Positions 28,672 through 37,917 are shown, counted from the first letter of the stretch. The stretch: 64,000 nt of DNA from an uncultured Verrucomicrobiota bacterium (GCA_903907995.1 CAIVQH010000018.1:1-64000); one strand, 5' to 3'. Made by a program: numbers and translations. The notes: a model not told the origin generated them from the letters alone.

Positions 28672-29967
28672 ATGAAGTCCAAGCCCTCGCACCTCAAAGA
28701 CCTAGACTACTCGGTCGTGCAGCAGTGCATGCACTGCGGCCTCTGCCTGCCGACGTGCCCGACCTATGACGCGACCAAGCTGGAACGCAATTCGCCGCGC
28801 GGCCGCATCGCCCTGATGCGGGCCATCGCCGATGAGCGACTGGAGCCGACCAAGGCCTTCGCGGACGAGATGTATTTCTGTCTCGGCTGCCTGGCCTGCA
28901 TGACCGCTTGTCCGGCGGGTGTGAATTACGCCGAGCTGTTCGAGCATGCCCGGGCGGAGGCGGAGCAGTCCGGAGTGCTGCGCTCGCCGAAGCGCACGCT
29001 CATCCGCGCCTTCACGCTGCGCTGGCTGTTTGGCGACCTGAACCGGCTGCGGCTGCTGGGCTCCGCGATGCGCCTCTGGCAGCAGACCGGCGCTCAGGCG
29101 CTGCTGCGGCAGAGCGGCGTGCTGCGGCTGTTGCCCCGACGGCTGCGTGAACTCGAAGCGATGACGCCAGTGGTGGAAGACTCCTTTTCTTCCGATCTGA
29201 TCGAACCGGTCACGCCGGCCACGGAGCGACGCCGCTTTCGCGTGGCCCTGCTCACCGGCTGCGCGCAGGATCTGACCTTTGCGACGGTGAACCGCGATAC
29301 CGCCGAGGTGCTGGCGCGCAACGGCTGCGAGGTCATCACGCCGGCCGAGCAGAGCTGCTGCGGCTCCTTGCACGCCCACAATGGCGAGTGGGAGCTGGCG
29401 CAGGCGCTGGCGCGGCGAAACATCGACCAGTTCCCGCCGGCCGAGTTCGACGCGATCATCACCAACGCGGGCGGCTGCGGCTCCCACCTGAAGCATTACG
29501 CGAAACTCCTCGCGGATGACCCGCGCTATCTCGCCCGCGCCCACGCGTGGGATGCGAAGGTGAAGGACATCCACGAGTGGCTTGGCCAGATTGGAATCGT
29601 GGCTCCGTCAGCCGCTCAGCCGGAGCAGGTGGTCACGTATCATGAAAGCTGCCACCTGTGCCACGGGCAGAAAATTACCGTGCAGCCGCGTCAGCTGCTG
29701 AAGGCGATTCCGAAGCTGAAGCTGGTGGAGCTGTTCGAGTCCAGTTGGTGCTGCGGCAGTGCCGGCATCTACAACCTCACTCAACCGGAGATGGCCAACC
29801 AGCTTCTCGAGCGAAAGATGGACCACATCATTGCCACGAAGGCGCAGGTGGTGGCGACCGGGAACCCCGGCTGCCTGCTCCAGCTCATCAATGGCTGCCA
29901 GGCGCGTGGCGTGAACCTGCGCGTGGCGCATCCGATCACGCTGCTGGCCGAGGCGTACAGGCGCTAA
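28672..29967 (+). CDS. glcF: Glycolate oxidase iron-sulfur subunit
   Basis: The 431-residue protein has two N-terminal 4Fe-4S motifs, CMHCGLCLPTCPTY and CLGCLACMTACPAG, then two CCG domains: CCGSLHAHNGEW and CCGSAGIYNLTQPEMANQLL, plus the YHESCHLCHGQ helper motif. This is the GlcF layout (E. coli 407 aa). GlcF passes electrons from glycolate oxidation to the quinone pool. glcD/glcE are not in the window, so the partner flavoprotein must lie elsewhere. The ATG at 28672 is preferred to an upstream TTG. The stop is followed by a perfect 24-bp inverted repeat. Confidence 0.88.
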   Translation: MKSKPSHLKDLDYSVVQQCMHCGLCLPTCPTYDATKLERNSPRGRIALMRAIADERLEPTKAFADEMYFCLGCLACMTACPAGVNYAELFEHARAEAEQSGVLRSPKRTLIRAFTLRWLFGDLNRLRLLGSAMRLWQQTGAQALLRQSGVLRLLPRRLRELEAMTPVVEDSFSSDLIEPVTPATERRRFRVALLTGCAQDLTFATVNRDTAEVLARNGCEVITPAEQSCCGSLHAHNGEWELAQALARRNIDQFPPAEFDAIITNAGGCGSHLKHYAKLLADDPRYLARAHAWDAKVKDIHEWLGQIGIVAPSAAQPEQVVTYHESCHLCHGQKITVQPRQLLKAIPKLKLVELFESSWCCGSAGIYNLTQPEMANQLLERKMDHIIATKAQVVATGNPGCLLQLINGCQARGVNLRVAHPITLLAEAYRR

Positions 29968-29981
29968 ATCCTCCTAGCTCG

Positions 29982-30048
29982 GTAGCAGCCGACGTGAGGA
30001 GGCTCCGTATTCCATTCCAAATTAGAGCCTCCTCACGTCGGCTGCTAC
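29982..30048. repeat. Perfect 24-bp inverted repeat between convergent genes
   Basis: The left arm at 29982-30005 begins GTAGCAGCCGACGTGAGG. The right arm at 30025-30048 is its exact reverse complement. A 19-nt spacer lies between. It begins 14 nt past the glcF stop and lies between glcF (+) and yajQ (-), so it could act as a bidirectional terminator. There is no T-run, and it looks like a dispersed palindromic element. Confidence 0.8.
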
Positions 30049-30126
30049 GTAAGGTGAAGCGACCCCTCCGTCCGTATGAATTCTGCACGGTAACGGTCAC
30101 TTCCGCGCTCCGCCTCCGAAGCCGGT

Positions 30127-30612
30127 TCAGTCGCGGAAGTTCACGAAATTCACGGCGATGGGGAAGTCGTGGCCGCGCACGGCGGCAATGGCAGCCTGAA
30201 GATCGTCGCGGTTCTTGCCGGTCACGCGCACCTCATCGCCCTGGATGGCGGCGGTGACCTTGAGCTTGGTGTCGCGCACAAACTGGCTGATCAGCTTGGC
30301 GGTCGGGCCGTCGATGCCCTGCTTGATCTTGATCAGTTGGCGGGCATGGCCCAGCGGGGAGATTTCGGCCTCACCGCGATCGATGCTCTTCATGCTGATG
30401 CCTCGTTTGGCCAGCTTGCCGATCACGATCTCCTCCAGCGCCTTGATCTTGAAGTTGTCTGTCGCCTTGAGCTTGATCTCGTGCTTTTCCAGCACGATCT
30501 CCGCGCCGCTGCCCTTGAAGTCAAAGCGGGTCGCCAGTTCCTTCTGGGCCTGGTTGATCGCGTTTTCAACTTCCATGGAGTTGACCTGGGAGACGATGTC
30601 GAAACTTGGCAT
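30127..30612 (-). CDS. yajQ: YajQ family nucleotide-binding protein
   Basis: The 161-residue protein starts MPSFDIVSQVNSMEVENAIN and has the YajQ family blocks KELATRFDFKG, IKLKATDNFKIKALEEI, KQGIDGPTAKLI and VRVTGKNRDDLQAAIA. YajQ proteins bind nucleotides; a Xanthomonas member binds cyclic di-GMP and modulates a transcription factor. The frame extends upstream to 30675 without homology, so the ATG at 30612 is used. An inverted hexamer array separates it from the HD-domain gene upstream on the same strand. Confidence 0.93.
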   Translation of the reverse strand: MPSFDIVSQVNSMEVENAINQAQKELATRFDFKGSGAEIVLEKHEIKLKATDNFKIKALEEIVIGKLAKRGISMKSIDRGEAEISPLGHARQLIKIKQGIDGPTAKLISQFVRDTKLKVTAAIQGDEVRVTGKNRDDLQAAIAAVRGHDFPIAVNFVNFRD

Positions 30613-30682
30613 GGGGGGAGATTGGCCGGAAATGGGGAAATTGGGAAGTCCGGTGGTGTTCCGGCGTGGTTTCAATCCCGCC

Positions 30683-30745
30683 CTTGCTCTTGCTCTGGAT
30701 CGCAGCGAAGCGATTACGATTGCGAGTAAGATCAGGATTAAGAAG
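30683..30745. repeat. Inverted hexamer array B
   Basis: The left arm has CTTGCTCTTGCTCTGGATCG. The right arm runs GATTAC-GATTGC-GAGTAA and continues GATCAG-GATTAA-GAAGAA. It sits 6 nt from the stop of the HD-domain gene and belongs to the same family as 12048-12126. Confidence 0.65.
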
Positions 30746-30751
30746 AAGATG

Positions 30752-31375
30752 TCAGCGATTCATGAAGAACACGGAACTGCCGAATTCCTGGCGGAGCAGG
30801 TCGCCCTTGGCGTCGGCGGCGAAGAGCTCGGCTCCCGTTTCGCGGGTGCTCAGCACCACGATTTCCAGCCGGTCGGACGTCAGCCGGATCTCCACATGAT
30901 CCACCCGCTGGATGTGCCGCCGGTCCAGCGCATCCCCCACGCGCAGGCAGGCGCCGAGAATACGCACCCGACGCTGCTGCACAGGTGAAAGGGCCGAGTA
31001 GGCACCGTGTTCCAGCGTGGGGACGGCCTTGCGATGATAACGGGCCACCAAGGCAACGAGTTCGACCTCCTCGGGTGTCAGGGCGGTCCAAGGAAACTCG
31101 CGGATCAGCCGGGCGGATTCTTTGTGATGCCCCTTGCCATCGGGTTGCGTGACCGACCAGCCGATGTCGTGGAGGCAGGCGGCGGCATCCAGCAGTTGGC
31201 GGTCGCGGGCACCGAGCTGATGCCAGGCGGCCAGTCCGTCGAAGAGCTGGACCGCCAAACGGGTGACCTGGAGCACATGTTCCGGCTCGGACTCGAAGCG
31301 CTGCATGAGCACGCCAATCTCATTCCGGAGGGTTTCCGGATTGGCATTGGGAGGGCTGGCGGCAGGGGTATCCAC
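30752..31375 (-). CDS. HD-domain phosphohydrolase (stand-alone Ppx C-domain-like)
   Basis: The 207-residue protein has an HD signature: AAACLHDIGW, then GKGHHKESARLIREF, and RYHRKAVP. This is the pattern of the HD domain fused to the C terminus of long Ppx/GppA enzymes. The gene lies 39 nt downstream of a short Ppx/GppA gene on the same strand, so the two products probably act together. It may hydrolyse a nucleotide or phosphate ester; this is inferred. The C terminus resembles the Ppx tail (RVGDALDRRH ... LEIVVLSTRETGAELF). Confidence 0.78.
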   Translation of the reverse strand: MDTPAASPPNANPETLRNEIGVLMQRFESEPEHVLQVTRLAVQLFDGLAAWHQLGARDRQLLDAAACLHDIGWSVTQPDGKGHHKESARLIREFPWTALTPEEVELVALVARYHRKAVPTLEHGAYSALSPVQQRRVRILGACLRVGDALDRRHIQRVDHVEIRLTSDRLEIVVLSTRETGAELFAADAKGDLLRQEFGSSVFFMNR

Positions 31376-31414
31376 GAGGTCAGGGCAATGTATTTGAGAA
31401 AGTGTGACAGCGGC

Positions 31415-32356
31415 TCATTTGCTCACGGGCACGCCCAGCACCGCCGCGAAGCGCAGACCGCGGGTGCTGATGCCCAGGTCGGGCAGGGCGAAGACCTCGA
31501 GCACGGCCTCGTAGATGGCGGCCCCGGTGAGGATGACGTCGGCGCGCTCCGGCGGCAGGCCGGGCAACTGGCGGCGTTCTGCCAACGGCAGCGACCAAAG
31601 CCGGTTGACCAACGCCGACAGCATGGCGCGGTCAAAATGAGTTGCCTCCACCAGTTCGCGGCGGAAGTCACGGCAGCCATGATGAATCAGCGCCAGCAGG
31701 GCGGTGCTGCCACCGACGCCAAGGGTGCGTTCGGGCCGACCCTGGGCTGCAAAGGCCGGGGCGAGCCGGGGTGCCACTTCGCGCTGAAGGAAGTCGCGCA
31801 GATACGCCCGGCAGGTGGCCAGGGCTTCCGGCGACGGCGCATCACCGGGATTGAGCCGCTCCAGCGCGCGCACGCTGCCGAGAGGGAAACTTTCGCGGAA
31901 ACCTACATGGCGATCCGCCCCGAGGATGAACTCCGTGCTGCCGCCGCCGACATCGAGCACCAGCAGGCGTTGGCGCGCGAGATCAGGGGCGGATGCGACG
32001 CCGGCAAAGGCCCATTCGGCCTCGGTTTCTCCCGAGATCACCTCGGTGATCAGGCCGGAGGCGGAGAAAATCGCGGAGAGCAGCTCGTCCCGGTTGATGG
32101 CATCGCGGGCGGCGCTGGTGGCAATGACGCGGACGGATTCCGCACCCCGTTCGCGGGCTTCGGCGGCAAACCGGGCGACGGCGACGCCGGTGGCGGCGAT
32201 GGGCTCGGGTTGCAGCCGGTGCGTTTCGTAGAAGCCACGGCCCAGCCGCGTCTGCTCGCTGGTTTCCCATAACGGCGTGACGCTGCCACCGGCCACATCG
32301 GCCACGAGCACCTTGACCGAGTTGGTTCCTATGTCGATGACCGCGCGACGTGACAT
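31415..32356 (-). CDS. Ppx/GppA-type phosphatase, short form
   Basis: The 313-residue protein starts MSRRAVIDIGTNSVKVLVAD and has the ASKHA phosphate loops: IDIGTNSVK (phosphate 1), IATSAARDAINR, LLVLDVGGGSTEF (phosphate 2) and LGVGGSTALLA. It lacks the HD and C-terminal domains of E. coli Ppx (513 aa); the HD part is the next gene. Members hydrolyse polyphosphate or pppGpp. The frame extends to 32452 upstream; the ATG at 32356 places the motif right at the N terminus as in the family. It lies 49 nt downstream of the CotH/LTD gene. Confidence 0.88.
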   Translation of the reverse strand: MSRRAVIDIGTNSVKVLVADVAGGSVTPLWETSEQTRLGRGFYETHRLQPEPIAATGVAVARFAAEARERGAESVRVIATSAARDAINRDELLSAIFSASGLITEVISGETEAEWAFAGVASAPDLARQRLLVLDVGGGSTEFILGADRHVGFRESFPLGSVRALERLNPGDAPSPEALATCRAYLRDFLQREVAPRLAPAFAAQGRPERTLGVGGSTALLALIHHGCRDFRRELVEATHFDRAMLSALVNRLWSLPLAERRQLPGLPPERADVILTGAAIYEAVLEVFALPDLGISTRGLRFAAVLGVPVSK

Positions 32357-32405
32357 GGGCGCGGATTGGAGGGCGGAAAACGCCGCGCGGCAAGCCGTCA
32401 GCAGA

Positions 32406-35400
32406 TCATTGGCGCACCGCGCGTACAAACTGACCGCCCGTGCCCGGGGCAAACGGCAGCTGGAACGTGGAGGGTCCGGTGTTCGTGCCCGCTGCGGTCC
32501 AGTGAACCAGGTCGGTCGAAACTTGCAGGGCGTAGCTCACATCGGCAGGGACGGCGATTTTGAGCTGGAGGCCATTCGGTGCGGTTTCGATGCCGCCAAT
32601 CGCGAAGACGGGGGGCGGCGGATCGGCCCGATTGGGCGAGCCGCCCACCAGGGAGCTGGCCCGCCAATGCAGGGCATCGTTCAGATCGGCCGGGCCGTTG
32701 TCGGCGGGCACCAGTGAGTAGCCGGTGCCGTCCGCTTCGGTGGGCCAGGGAGCCAGGTTTGAGTAGGTGAACGAGAACAGGACCATGCCGCCGGCACTGG
32801 TTTTCAAAGTCACGGTCTCGCCGCTGTTGTCGAGCGAGCCGTTGTAAGGGCCGAAGAGCGGCAGGCTCTCGGGCAGACTGTAATAGCTACGGAAGGCGGG
32901 GAAGTTCGTGGTCTTCAGCACGACCGCGTAACTGCCGGGCTGGAGCAGGGAGTTGGTCGGGAAGGTATAATCCACGCCGGCCGTAAATTTGGCACCGGAG
33001 AGGTCCAGGGCGTTGACACTGCTGGCGTTGAACAGCTCGATGAATTCGAAGCCCGCGCTCGGCGGATTGTACATCAGCTCGGTGAACCGCAGGCTCTCCA
33101 CGAGTCCGGCGGCGATGTCCGACTCGCCCGCGGTGAACTCGACTGGGAGCGACCAGTTGCTGGCACGACCCACTGTATCGGTGTAACGGACCCGCGCCCG
33201 ATACAGCTTGCCGGGCCGGAGGGCGGCCGCCGGGAAGGTGAGATCGGTGACGGCGTTGGTCAGTTCGGCAGTTTCCCAGGTGGACTGGGCCTCAAACCGC
33301 ATGGCCTCGCCCGGGTTGAACGAAGGATGACCCGGGCGGCTGATTTCGGCGATGCGCCACTTCACCGACGCGAAGCCGGCCGCCCCGGCATAGTCGCTCG
33401 CATGAAAGTTCAGACGGTTGATCGGGTAGGGTGCCGGTCCCGTGTAGGTGAGCGTGGGCGTCGCGGGGCGGCCGGGCTCCTTGGCCATGTTGTCCAGGAT
33501 GGCCGCCCGCTTGGTCAGGTAGTTCTTCATGAGCTGCACGGCTCCCGAGAAATTCTTGGCCACGGTCGGCTCCTGCGGAAACTTGTAGAACAGCCCCCAG
33601 CCCGCCTTGTAAGTGAGCACGATCGCAGGATTCGTCATGATGGGATTGTAGTCCCACTGGGCGCGGTCGGCGTCGATGATTGAAAAGATGTTGGTGCCAC
33701 GGATGAGGCGGGCCTGCTCGTCAATGATCCCGCCGCCCTGGTCGGCGTTCAGGAGCAGGTCGCGCAGCTCGCGGACGCGGTTGCGGAATTCGCGGGAGAT
33801 GTTCGGGTAGGTCGGCGCGGTGAGGCTGAAGTTGGCCAGCACCCGTGATTTGAAGGGCTCGTCACCGCCGCTGACGCCGGCGTGGTACATGTTGTCCGCC
33901 CAGGTGAGATCCAGATCCCACGGCTGCTCTTCCCAGAGTCCCGACACCGAGTTCCGGTAGTAGAAGTAGTTTTTGCCGTCGGCGATGTCGTAGTGATGGA
34001 TTCCCTGCACCACGGTCTGATAGCCGTAATAGCTGGCGAGATTGAGGTTGGTGCGCCACCAAGTCTCGTCCGGCACGGTGTTGTTGTAGGTGTTGAGGAA
34101 TGTGTACAGATCGGAATTATCCACGGGCCCCAGCTTGCCCGCGTGGTTGATGACGCCGCCGCCGTAGGCCATTTTATAGATGTTTCCGTCGGCCAGGCCG
34201 CGATCCTTCAGGAACTGCCCGTCCTGCTCCTCCACTCCCAGGTAAAGCCCCCAGAAGTCGCCGCCGTACTGGTTTCCCTGCTGGTCCTCCGCCGCTTTGT
34301 CCACGACCCGGAACTGCATATGGGCGTTGTGGTTGGCGTTTACCCCGGCGAGCTGGAACAGCCTGTAGGCTACGCTCTCGAACAGGCCCTGTTCACCCCG
34401 GTGGTCGGAGTCGGCCTGCTGGATGTCCGGACGCAGGCTCAGCTTGTCCCAGGTCGCGTTGAAGGGATTGCCGAAGTTATCCTTCATCATCAGGTTGCGC
34501 CCCCGGTTGAAGTCGAACTTCCAGGCGTTTTTGCCCATCGAGTAGCGCCAGACCCCGCCGCGCGCCCGGTAGCGGATGTGGTCATATACCACGCCGTCGT
34601 AAACGAGCGCGCCCTTCCAGAGGTAGGTGCTGCCGCGGTATTGGTTGTTGGGCTGGCCCGGCGCCCAGCCGGTGGCCACGGCGACGGAATTGCTCCTGGA
34701 AATGAGCTGAAACACCGGCAGCCGGTTCATTTCCTCACGGCTGACGGCGAACTGCTGCCCCATCGCGCCGGTCGCGCCCGGATGGATGGCTCCGTCCCAT
34801 TCATGCACCCCATTGTAGCAGAAAAAGGCGAAATTCGGCGTCGGATCATCGGCGTAGGGGGCCGTCACCTCCGCGCCCAGCGTGTCGCGGGCAATCACCC
34901 GGTAGCGGATGAGATTGCGATGCTGGGACAGAAATCCCGGCAGGGTCACGCTGAACACGTTGGTGTCGGCCAACGTGGGCGTCATGCTCAGGCGGGTCCA
35001 GTTGTTGGTGTATTCCGGATCGGTCAGTTCGATATAATTACCCGGAGTGACCACCTGATAGTCGAGCGCCACGGCGGCGACACCGTCCGGGTCGGTGACG
35101 CGGGCCGAAACGGTGACGGCAGTCCCCGAGGTGGGCTGCGTGGGTGAATGGCCAACCTGACGTACGCTCGGGGGGGCGTTGAGGGCAAAGGACCGGTTAC
35201 GCTGGCCGGGCGTGGGACCGACCTGTGGCGGGGTGCTGCCGCTGGCCGAGGGGCGCCAATTCCCGCCCAACGAGTTGTCCAATTCCGGATTGATCAGCTC
35301 AATGGAGAGTCCGGGAGGGGTGCCCACGATGGGCCAGGGGAAGCCGAACCCGTAGGTCACCTCGTTCACCTTGTTTCCGCCGGCGTCCCGCAGGGTCAAC

Positions 35401-35732
35401 GTCTCGCCGTCGCCATTGAGTGAGCCTTCCCAGGGCCCCAAGGCGCCGCTGGAGCCGTATTTCGCCTGGAGCGCCGCCGGATCCTCCGCCAGCACGAGAT
35501 AGCTGCCGACGGCCATGACCGTGTTCGTCGGGATGGTAAACTTGACGCCGCCACTGAGCTTCCAGTTGCTGAGATCAACCGCCTTGGTGCCCCGGTTATA
35601 GAGCTCCACGAACTCCACCCGTTCCTGTTTGGGATCAGGCGAATGGTGGATCTCATTGATCACCACCGGGCCATTTGCCGCCATGGCGGTGGCGCAGAAG
35701 ATGGGCAGCAGGGCGCAGACGGCGAACTTCAT
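32406..35732 (-). CDS. Secreted LTD/CotH-kinase-type surface protein
   Basis: This 1108-residue protein begins MKFAVCALLPIFCATAMAA, a signal peptide. A first lamin-tail domain follows (residues about 20-145: VVINEIHHSP, VEFVELYNRG, DLSNWKLSGG). A CotH-type region at about 380-620 has YRARGGVWRYSMGKNAWKF, GLYLGVEEQDGQFLKD, and KNYFYYRNSVSG with WDLDLTWAD. A second lamin-tail domain at about 880-975 reads LRFTELMYNP and FEFIELFN. The last 50 residues are the 'Y-LQ-S-DL-W ... F-RAVR' module. CotH domains are atypical protein kinases; the WDLD motif is retained, so activity is possible. Likely an exported surface protein. The ATG at 35732 was chosen because it starts the signal peptide. Confidence 0.85.
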   Translation of the reverse strand: MKFAVCALLPIFCATAMAANGPVVINEIHHSPDPKQERVEFVELYNRGTKAVDLSNWKLSGGVKFTIPTNTVMAVGSYLVLAEDPAALQAKYGSSGALGPWEGSLNGDGETLTLRDAGGNKVNEVTYGFGFPWPIVGTPPGLSIELINPELDNSLGGNWRPSASGSTPPQVGPTPGQRNRSFALNAPPSVRQVGHSPTQPTSGTAVTVSARVTDPDGVAAVALDYQVVTPGNYIELTDPEYTNNWTRLSMTPTLADTNVFSVTLPGFLSQHRNLIRYRVIARDTLGAEVTAPYADDPTPNFAFFCYNGVHEWDGAIHPGATGAMGQQFAVSREEMNRLPVFQLISRSNSVAVATGWAPGQPNNQYRGSTYLWKGALVYDGVVYDHIRYRARGGVWRYSMGKNAWKFDFNRGRNLMMKDNFGNPFNATWDKLSLRPDIQQADSDHRGEQGLFESVAYRLFQLAGVNANHNAHMQFRVVDKAAEDQQGNQYGGDFWGLYLGVEEQDGQFLKDRGLADGNIYKMAYGGGVINHAGKLGPVDNSDLYTFLNTYNNTVPDETWWRTNLNLASYYGYQTVVQGIHHYDIADGKNYFYYRNSVSGLWEEQPWDLDLTWADNMYHAGVSGGDEPFKSRVLANFSLTAPTYPNISREFRNRVRELRDLLLNADQGGGIIDEQARLIRGTNIFSIIDADRAQWDYNPIMTNPAIVLTYKAGWGLFYKFPQEPTVAKNFSGAVQLMKNYLTKRAAILDNMAKEPGRPATPTLTYTGPAPYPINRLNFHASDYAGAAGFASVKWRIAEISRPGHPSFNPGEAMRFEAQSTWETAELTNAVTDLTFPAAALRPGKLYRARVRYTDTVGRASNWSLPVEFTAGESDIAAGLVESLRFTELMYNPPSAGFEFIELFNASSVNALDLSGAKFTAGVDYTFPTNSLLQPGSYAVVLKTTNFPAFRSYYSLPESLPLFGPYNGSLDNSGETVTLKTSAGGMVLFSFTYSNLAPWPTEADGTGYSLVPADNGPADLNDALHWRASSLVGGSPNRADPPPPVFAIGGIETAPNGLQLKIAVPADVSYALQVSTDLVHWTAAGTNTGPSTFQLPFAPGTGGQFVRAVRQ

Positions 35733-35865
35733 GGACTTCTGCAACGTTGCTGAACCGTAACAACCCTGCAAGTGCGGCTTGGAAATCGCGGTCGCCGGGG
35801 CGCATCTTTTCACCGTGGTCGAGATGGTGACCCCGGAAGACAAGTCGCCCCTAATGAACGCGGGC

Positions 35866-36026
35866 CGTTCTCCCTCACCTTAATCCTCTCCCGCTGGGAG
35901 AGGAAACCGCCGGGAATGCCGCTGGCTGAGGGGCAGATTCTCCGGCCAATCCCGCGCCTGCCTTCGCCGACCGGCGGGAGACCATTCTCCCTCTCCCAGC
36001 GGGAGAGGGCCGGGATGAGGGAGAAC
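35866..36026. repeat. Inverted repeat of 38 bp (CTCTCCC...GGGAGAG type)
   Basis: Arms at 35866-35903 and 35989-36026 are imperfect reverse complements (about 6 mismatches). Each arm itself contains the hairpin CCTCTCCC-GCT-GGGAGAGG or its equivalent. The element fills part of the 443-bp gap between the CotH gene and the permease fragment; the rest of that gap shows nothing recognisable. Confidence 0.7.
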
Positions 36027-36175
36027 GACTACCCGTTCAACAAGAGCGATTCTCCCTCCGGGCTCAGCGCCTGACCACGATGAAAACTTGCGCCCGGTCA
36101 CCGGGCCGTCCGGCCGATGTCGGGCCGATCCGGTTTCGCTTCGGCCCGGACAAAGGAATGCCAGAAAAACCGGGT

Positions 36176-36481
36176 TCACGGCCCTAAGCCGGCGGCGGCT
36201 TGGCGGAAGCGGGTGGACAGGAGGGATTTGGCCCAGCGCAATCGCCACCAGTTCAGCCCCAGTTGAAGAAATGCCATGGGCAGAAGGCTGCTCAGGAACG
36301 TGAAGGCGATTCCGTTCGGGGCGGATTGCTGAAACCCGAAGTGCAACATCAGGGTTATTATGCCTCCGCCCAACGAGGCTGCCGCGGCGACACCAATTTC
36401 GCTGCCGAAGGTTTTCACCAGGGCAATCTCGGTGCGCCGGCTCGAGATGCCGTACCACATGGCGGACCAGGTAAAAGCCAC
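36176..36481 (-). pseudogene. C-terminal piece of the ABC-2 permease, beyond an in-frame stop
   Basis: This frame is in phase with the upstream permease and begins immediately after its TAG, with GTG-GCT-TTT-ACC-TGG. It encodes 101 residues, VAFTWSAMWYGISSRRTE and two further hydrophobic segments, which is what the family has after the '...NVFD' region. It has no visible ribosome site of its own; the GTG directly after the stop could allow restart. Either a recent nonsense mutation, a sequencing error, or readthrough. Confidence 0.65.
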
Positions 36482-37792
36482 CTAGTCAAAGACGTTGAGG
36501 CCATTCTGGCTGAGCGTGACCACCACATGGCTCCAACGGGTTTCGATGGGGGTGCCTGCCGGCAGCGTCATGAGCGTGTGCGCGGTCTCCAAAAGGCTGA
36601 AGAGCAGGTCGAGCCCGGCCAGCCAGAAGACGACACGACGCATGGCCCGCCACAGGAGCCGGACCAGCTCGCCGTCCTCGAGCCGGGTCGTGAGCAGGAT
36701 CTCCATCTCACCACTGTGCCGGGCATCGGCGAAGACCCGCGTGGCGAGATAGGCAAACAGCAGCAGCCGGGCCAGCCCGGCGATGGCGGACAGCGCGCTG
36801 GTCGAGCTCACGGTGATGCCCCCGGACACGGTGGTGTTCAGGGAAAACCATTGCAGCAGCCCGCTGAGGTGGCCGAGGCAGGTCAGCAGGACCAGCACGG
36901 CCAACCAGCGGCCCAGATGGATGCGCGCCGCCAGGGTCTGGGCGACCAGTTCGCCAAAGTCGGTCCGGGCCTTGCCGGGCCGGCGCCGCCTTCGCGCGGT
37001 GCGCGTCGCGGACTCGTCGCGTCGCCACAATCCGCGCAGCCGTCGCGCGGCGTCGGCCACGAGCAGTCCCGCGAGGCTCAGTTGCGCGGCGAGACTCCAC
37101 CAGTAGCGGGCGGCGTCGATCCGCTGGCTCAGGTCATCGGCCAGCGTGATCTCCGCGATCGGGCTGAAGAGCCCCACGGCGGCGTCGATCATGTGGAAGG
37201 TGCCGGTGCGCGCGTGCGAGCCGGCGTCGAGGGCGAGCGGCAGGACGGTGGCTCCCATCAGCAGGGCCGTCGCTGTCGCGATGGCCACCATGCCGTCGCG
37301 GCAGCGCACCGAGGCCCAGGCCCCGCAGGCCAGGGAGACCGCGAGCGCCGACAGAAGGGCCAGAATGCAGCGGAAGAACTGCCCGCCGGTCACGCCGCCG
37401 AACAGGATGGCGAGACCCGCAATGGGCAGGGTGGCCAGCAGCGTGTACAGCGTGGTAACCGCCGCCCCGGACAGCTTGCCCAGCAGCACGTCCAGGCTGC
37501 TCAGGTCGGTGAGGAACAGGAAGCCCAGCGTGCCCTCGCGCCGCTCCTGGCTGATCCCGCCCGCCGCCATCCGCAGCCCCTCGACCAGGACATAAAGCAG
37601 CAGCATCAGGATGATGAGGCCCATCAGTTCCGCTCCAATCGGCCCCCCTCCCATCCGGCGGGACATGGCCGCGACCAGCAAGGCCACGCCGACGATCAGG
37701 GTGACCACGCCGGCGGCAGCCGCCCGGAGGTAGAACGTCGAAGTGAGACGCGAACGGACGGACAGTTCGCGAATGACGACGGGCAGAAACAT
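36482..37792 (-). CDS. ABC-2 type transporter permease, truncated by amber codon
   Basis: The 436-residue reading frame contains about nine membrane segments. It carries the signature of the ABC-2 permease group common in Verrucomicrobia and Planctomycetes: RELSVRSRLTSTFYLRA at the N terminus and RREGTLGFLFLTDL near residue 80, followed by LLGKLSGAAV. A mid-protein cytoplasmic RRRRR segment is present. The frame stops at TAG (36482-36484), but the same frame continues for 101 more codons with permease-like sequence, giving a full length of about 537. No ATPase gene lies next to it. The product may be non-functional. Confidence 0.8.
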   Translation of the reverse strand: MFLPVVIRELSVRSRLTSTFYLRAAAAGVVTLIVGVALLVAAMSRRMGGGPIGAELMGLIILMLLLYVLVEGLRMAAGGISQERREGTLGFLFLTDLSSLDVLLGKLSGAAVTTLYTLLATLPIAGLAILFGGVTGGQFFRCILALLSALAVSLACGAWASVRCRDGMVAIATATALLMGATVLPLALDAGSHARTGTFHMIDAAVGLFSPIAEITLADDLSQRIDAARYWWSLAAQLSLAGLLVADAARRLRGLWRRDESATRTARRRRRPGKARTDFGELVAQTLAARIHLGRWLAVLVLLTCLGHLSGLLQWFSLNTTVSGGITVSSTSALSAIAGLARLLLFAYLATRVFADARHSGEMEILLTTRLEDGELVRLLWRAMRRVVFWLAGLDLLFSLLETAHTLMTLPAGTPIETRWSHVVVTLSQNGLNVFD

Positions 37793-37917
37793 GGCCGGAA
37801 TTCTCTAACAATTCTGGCCACGGGCAAGCGGCGGCCAGGGAAAATTGCAGACCCCGCGGCGCAGCGTTTCATCGTGGCGGCTGGCAGCTCATTCGAAGAG
37901 AGAGGCGCGGCGCGGGT

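Noticed and set aside
33882..35147. Plus-strand open frame opposite the CotH/LTD gene
   Set aside because: Antisense shadow; the opposite strand has a signal peptide, two LTD domains and a CotH core.
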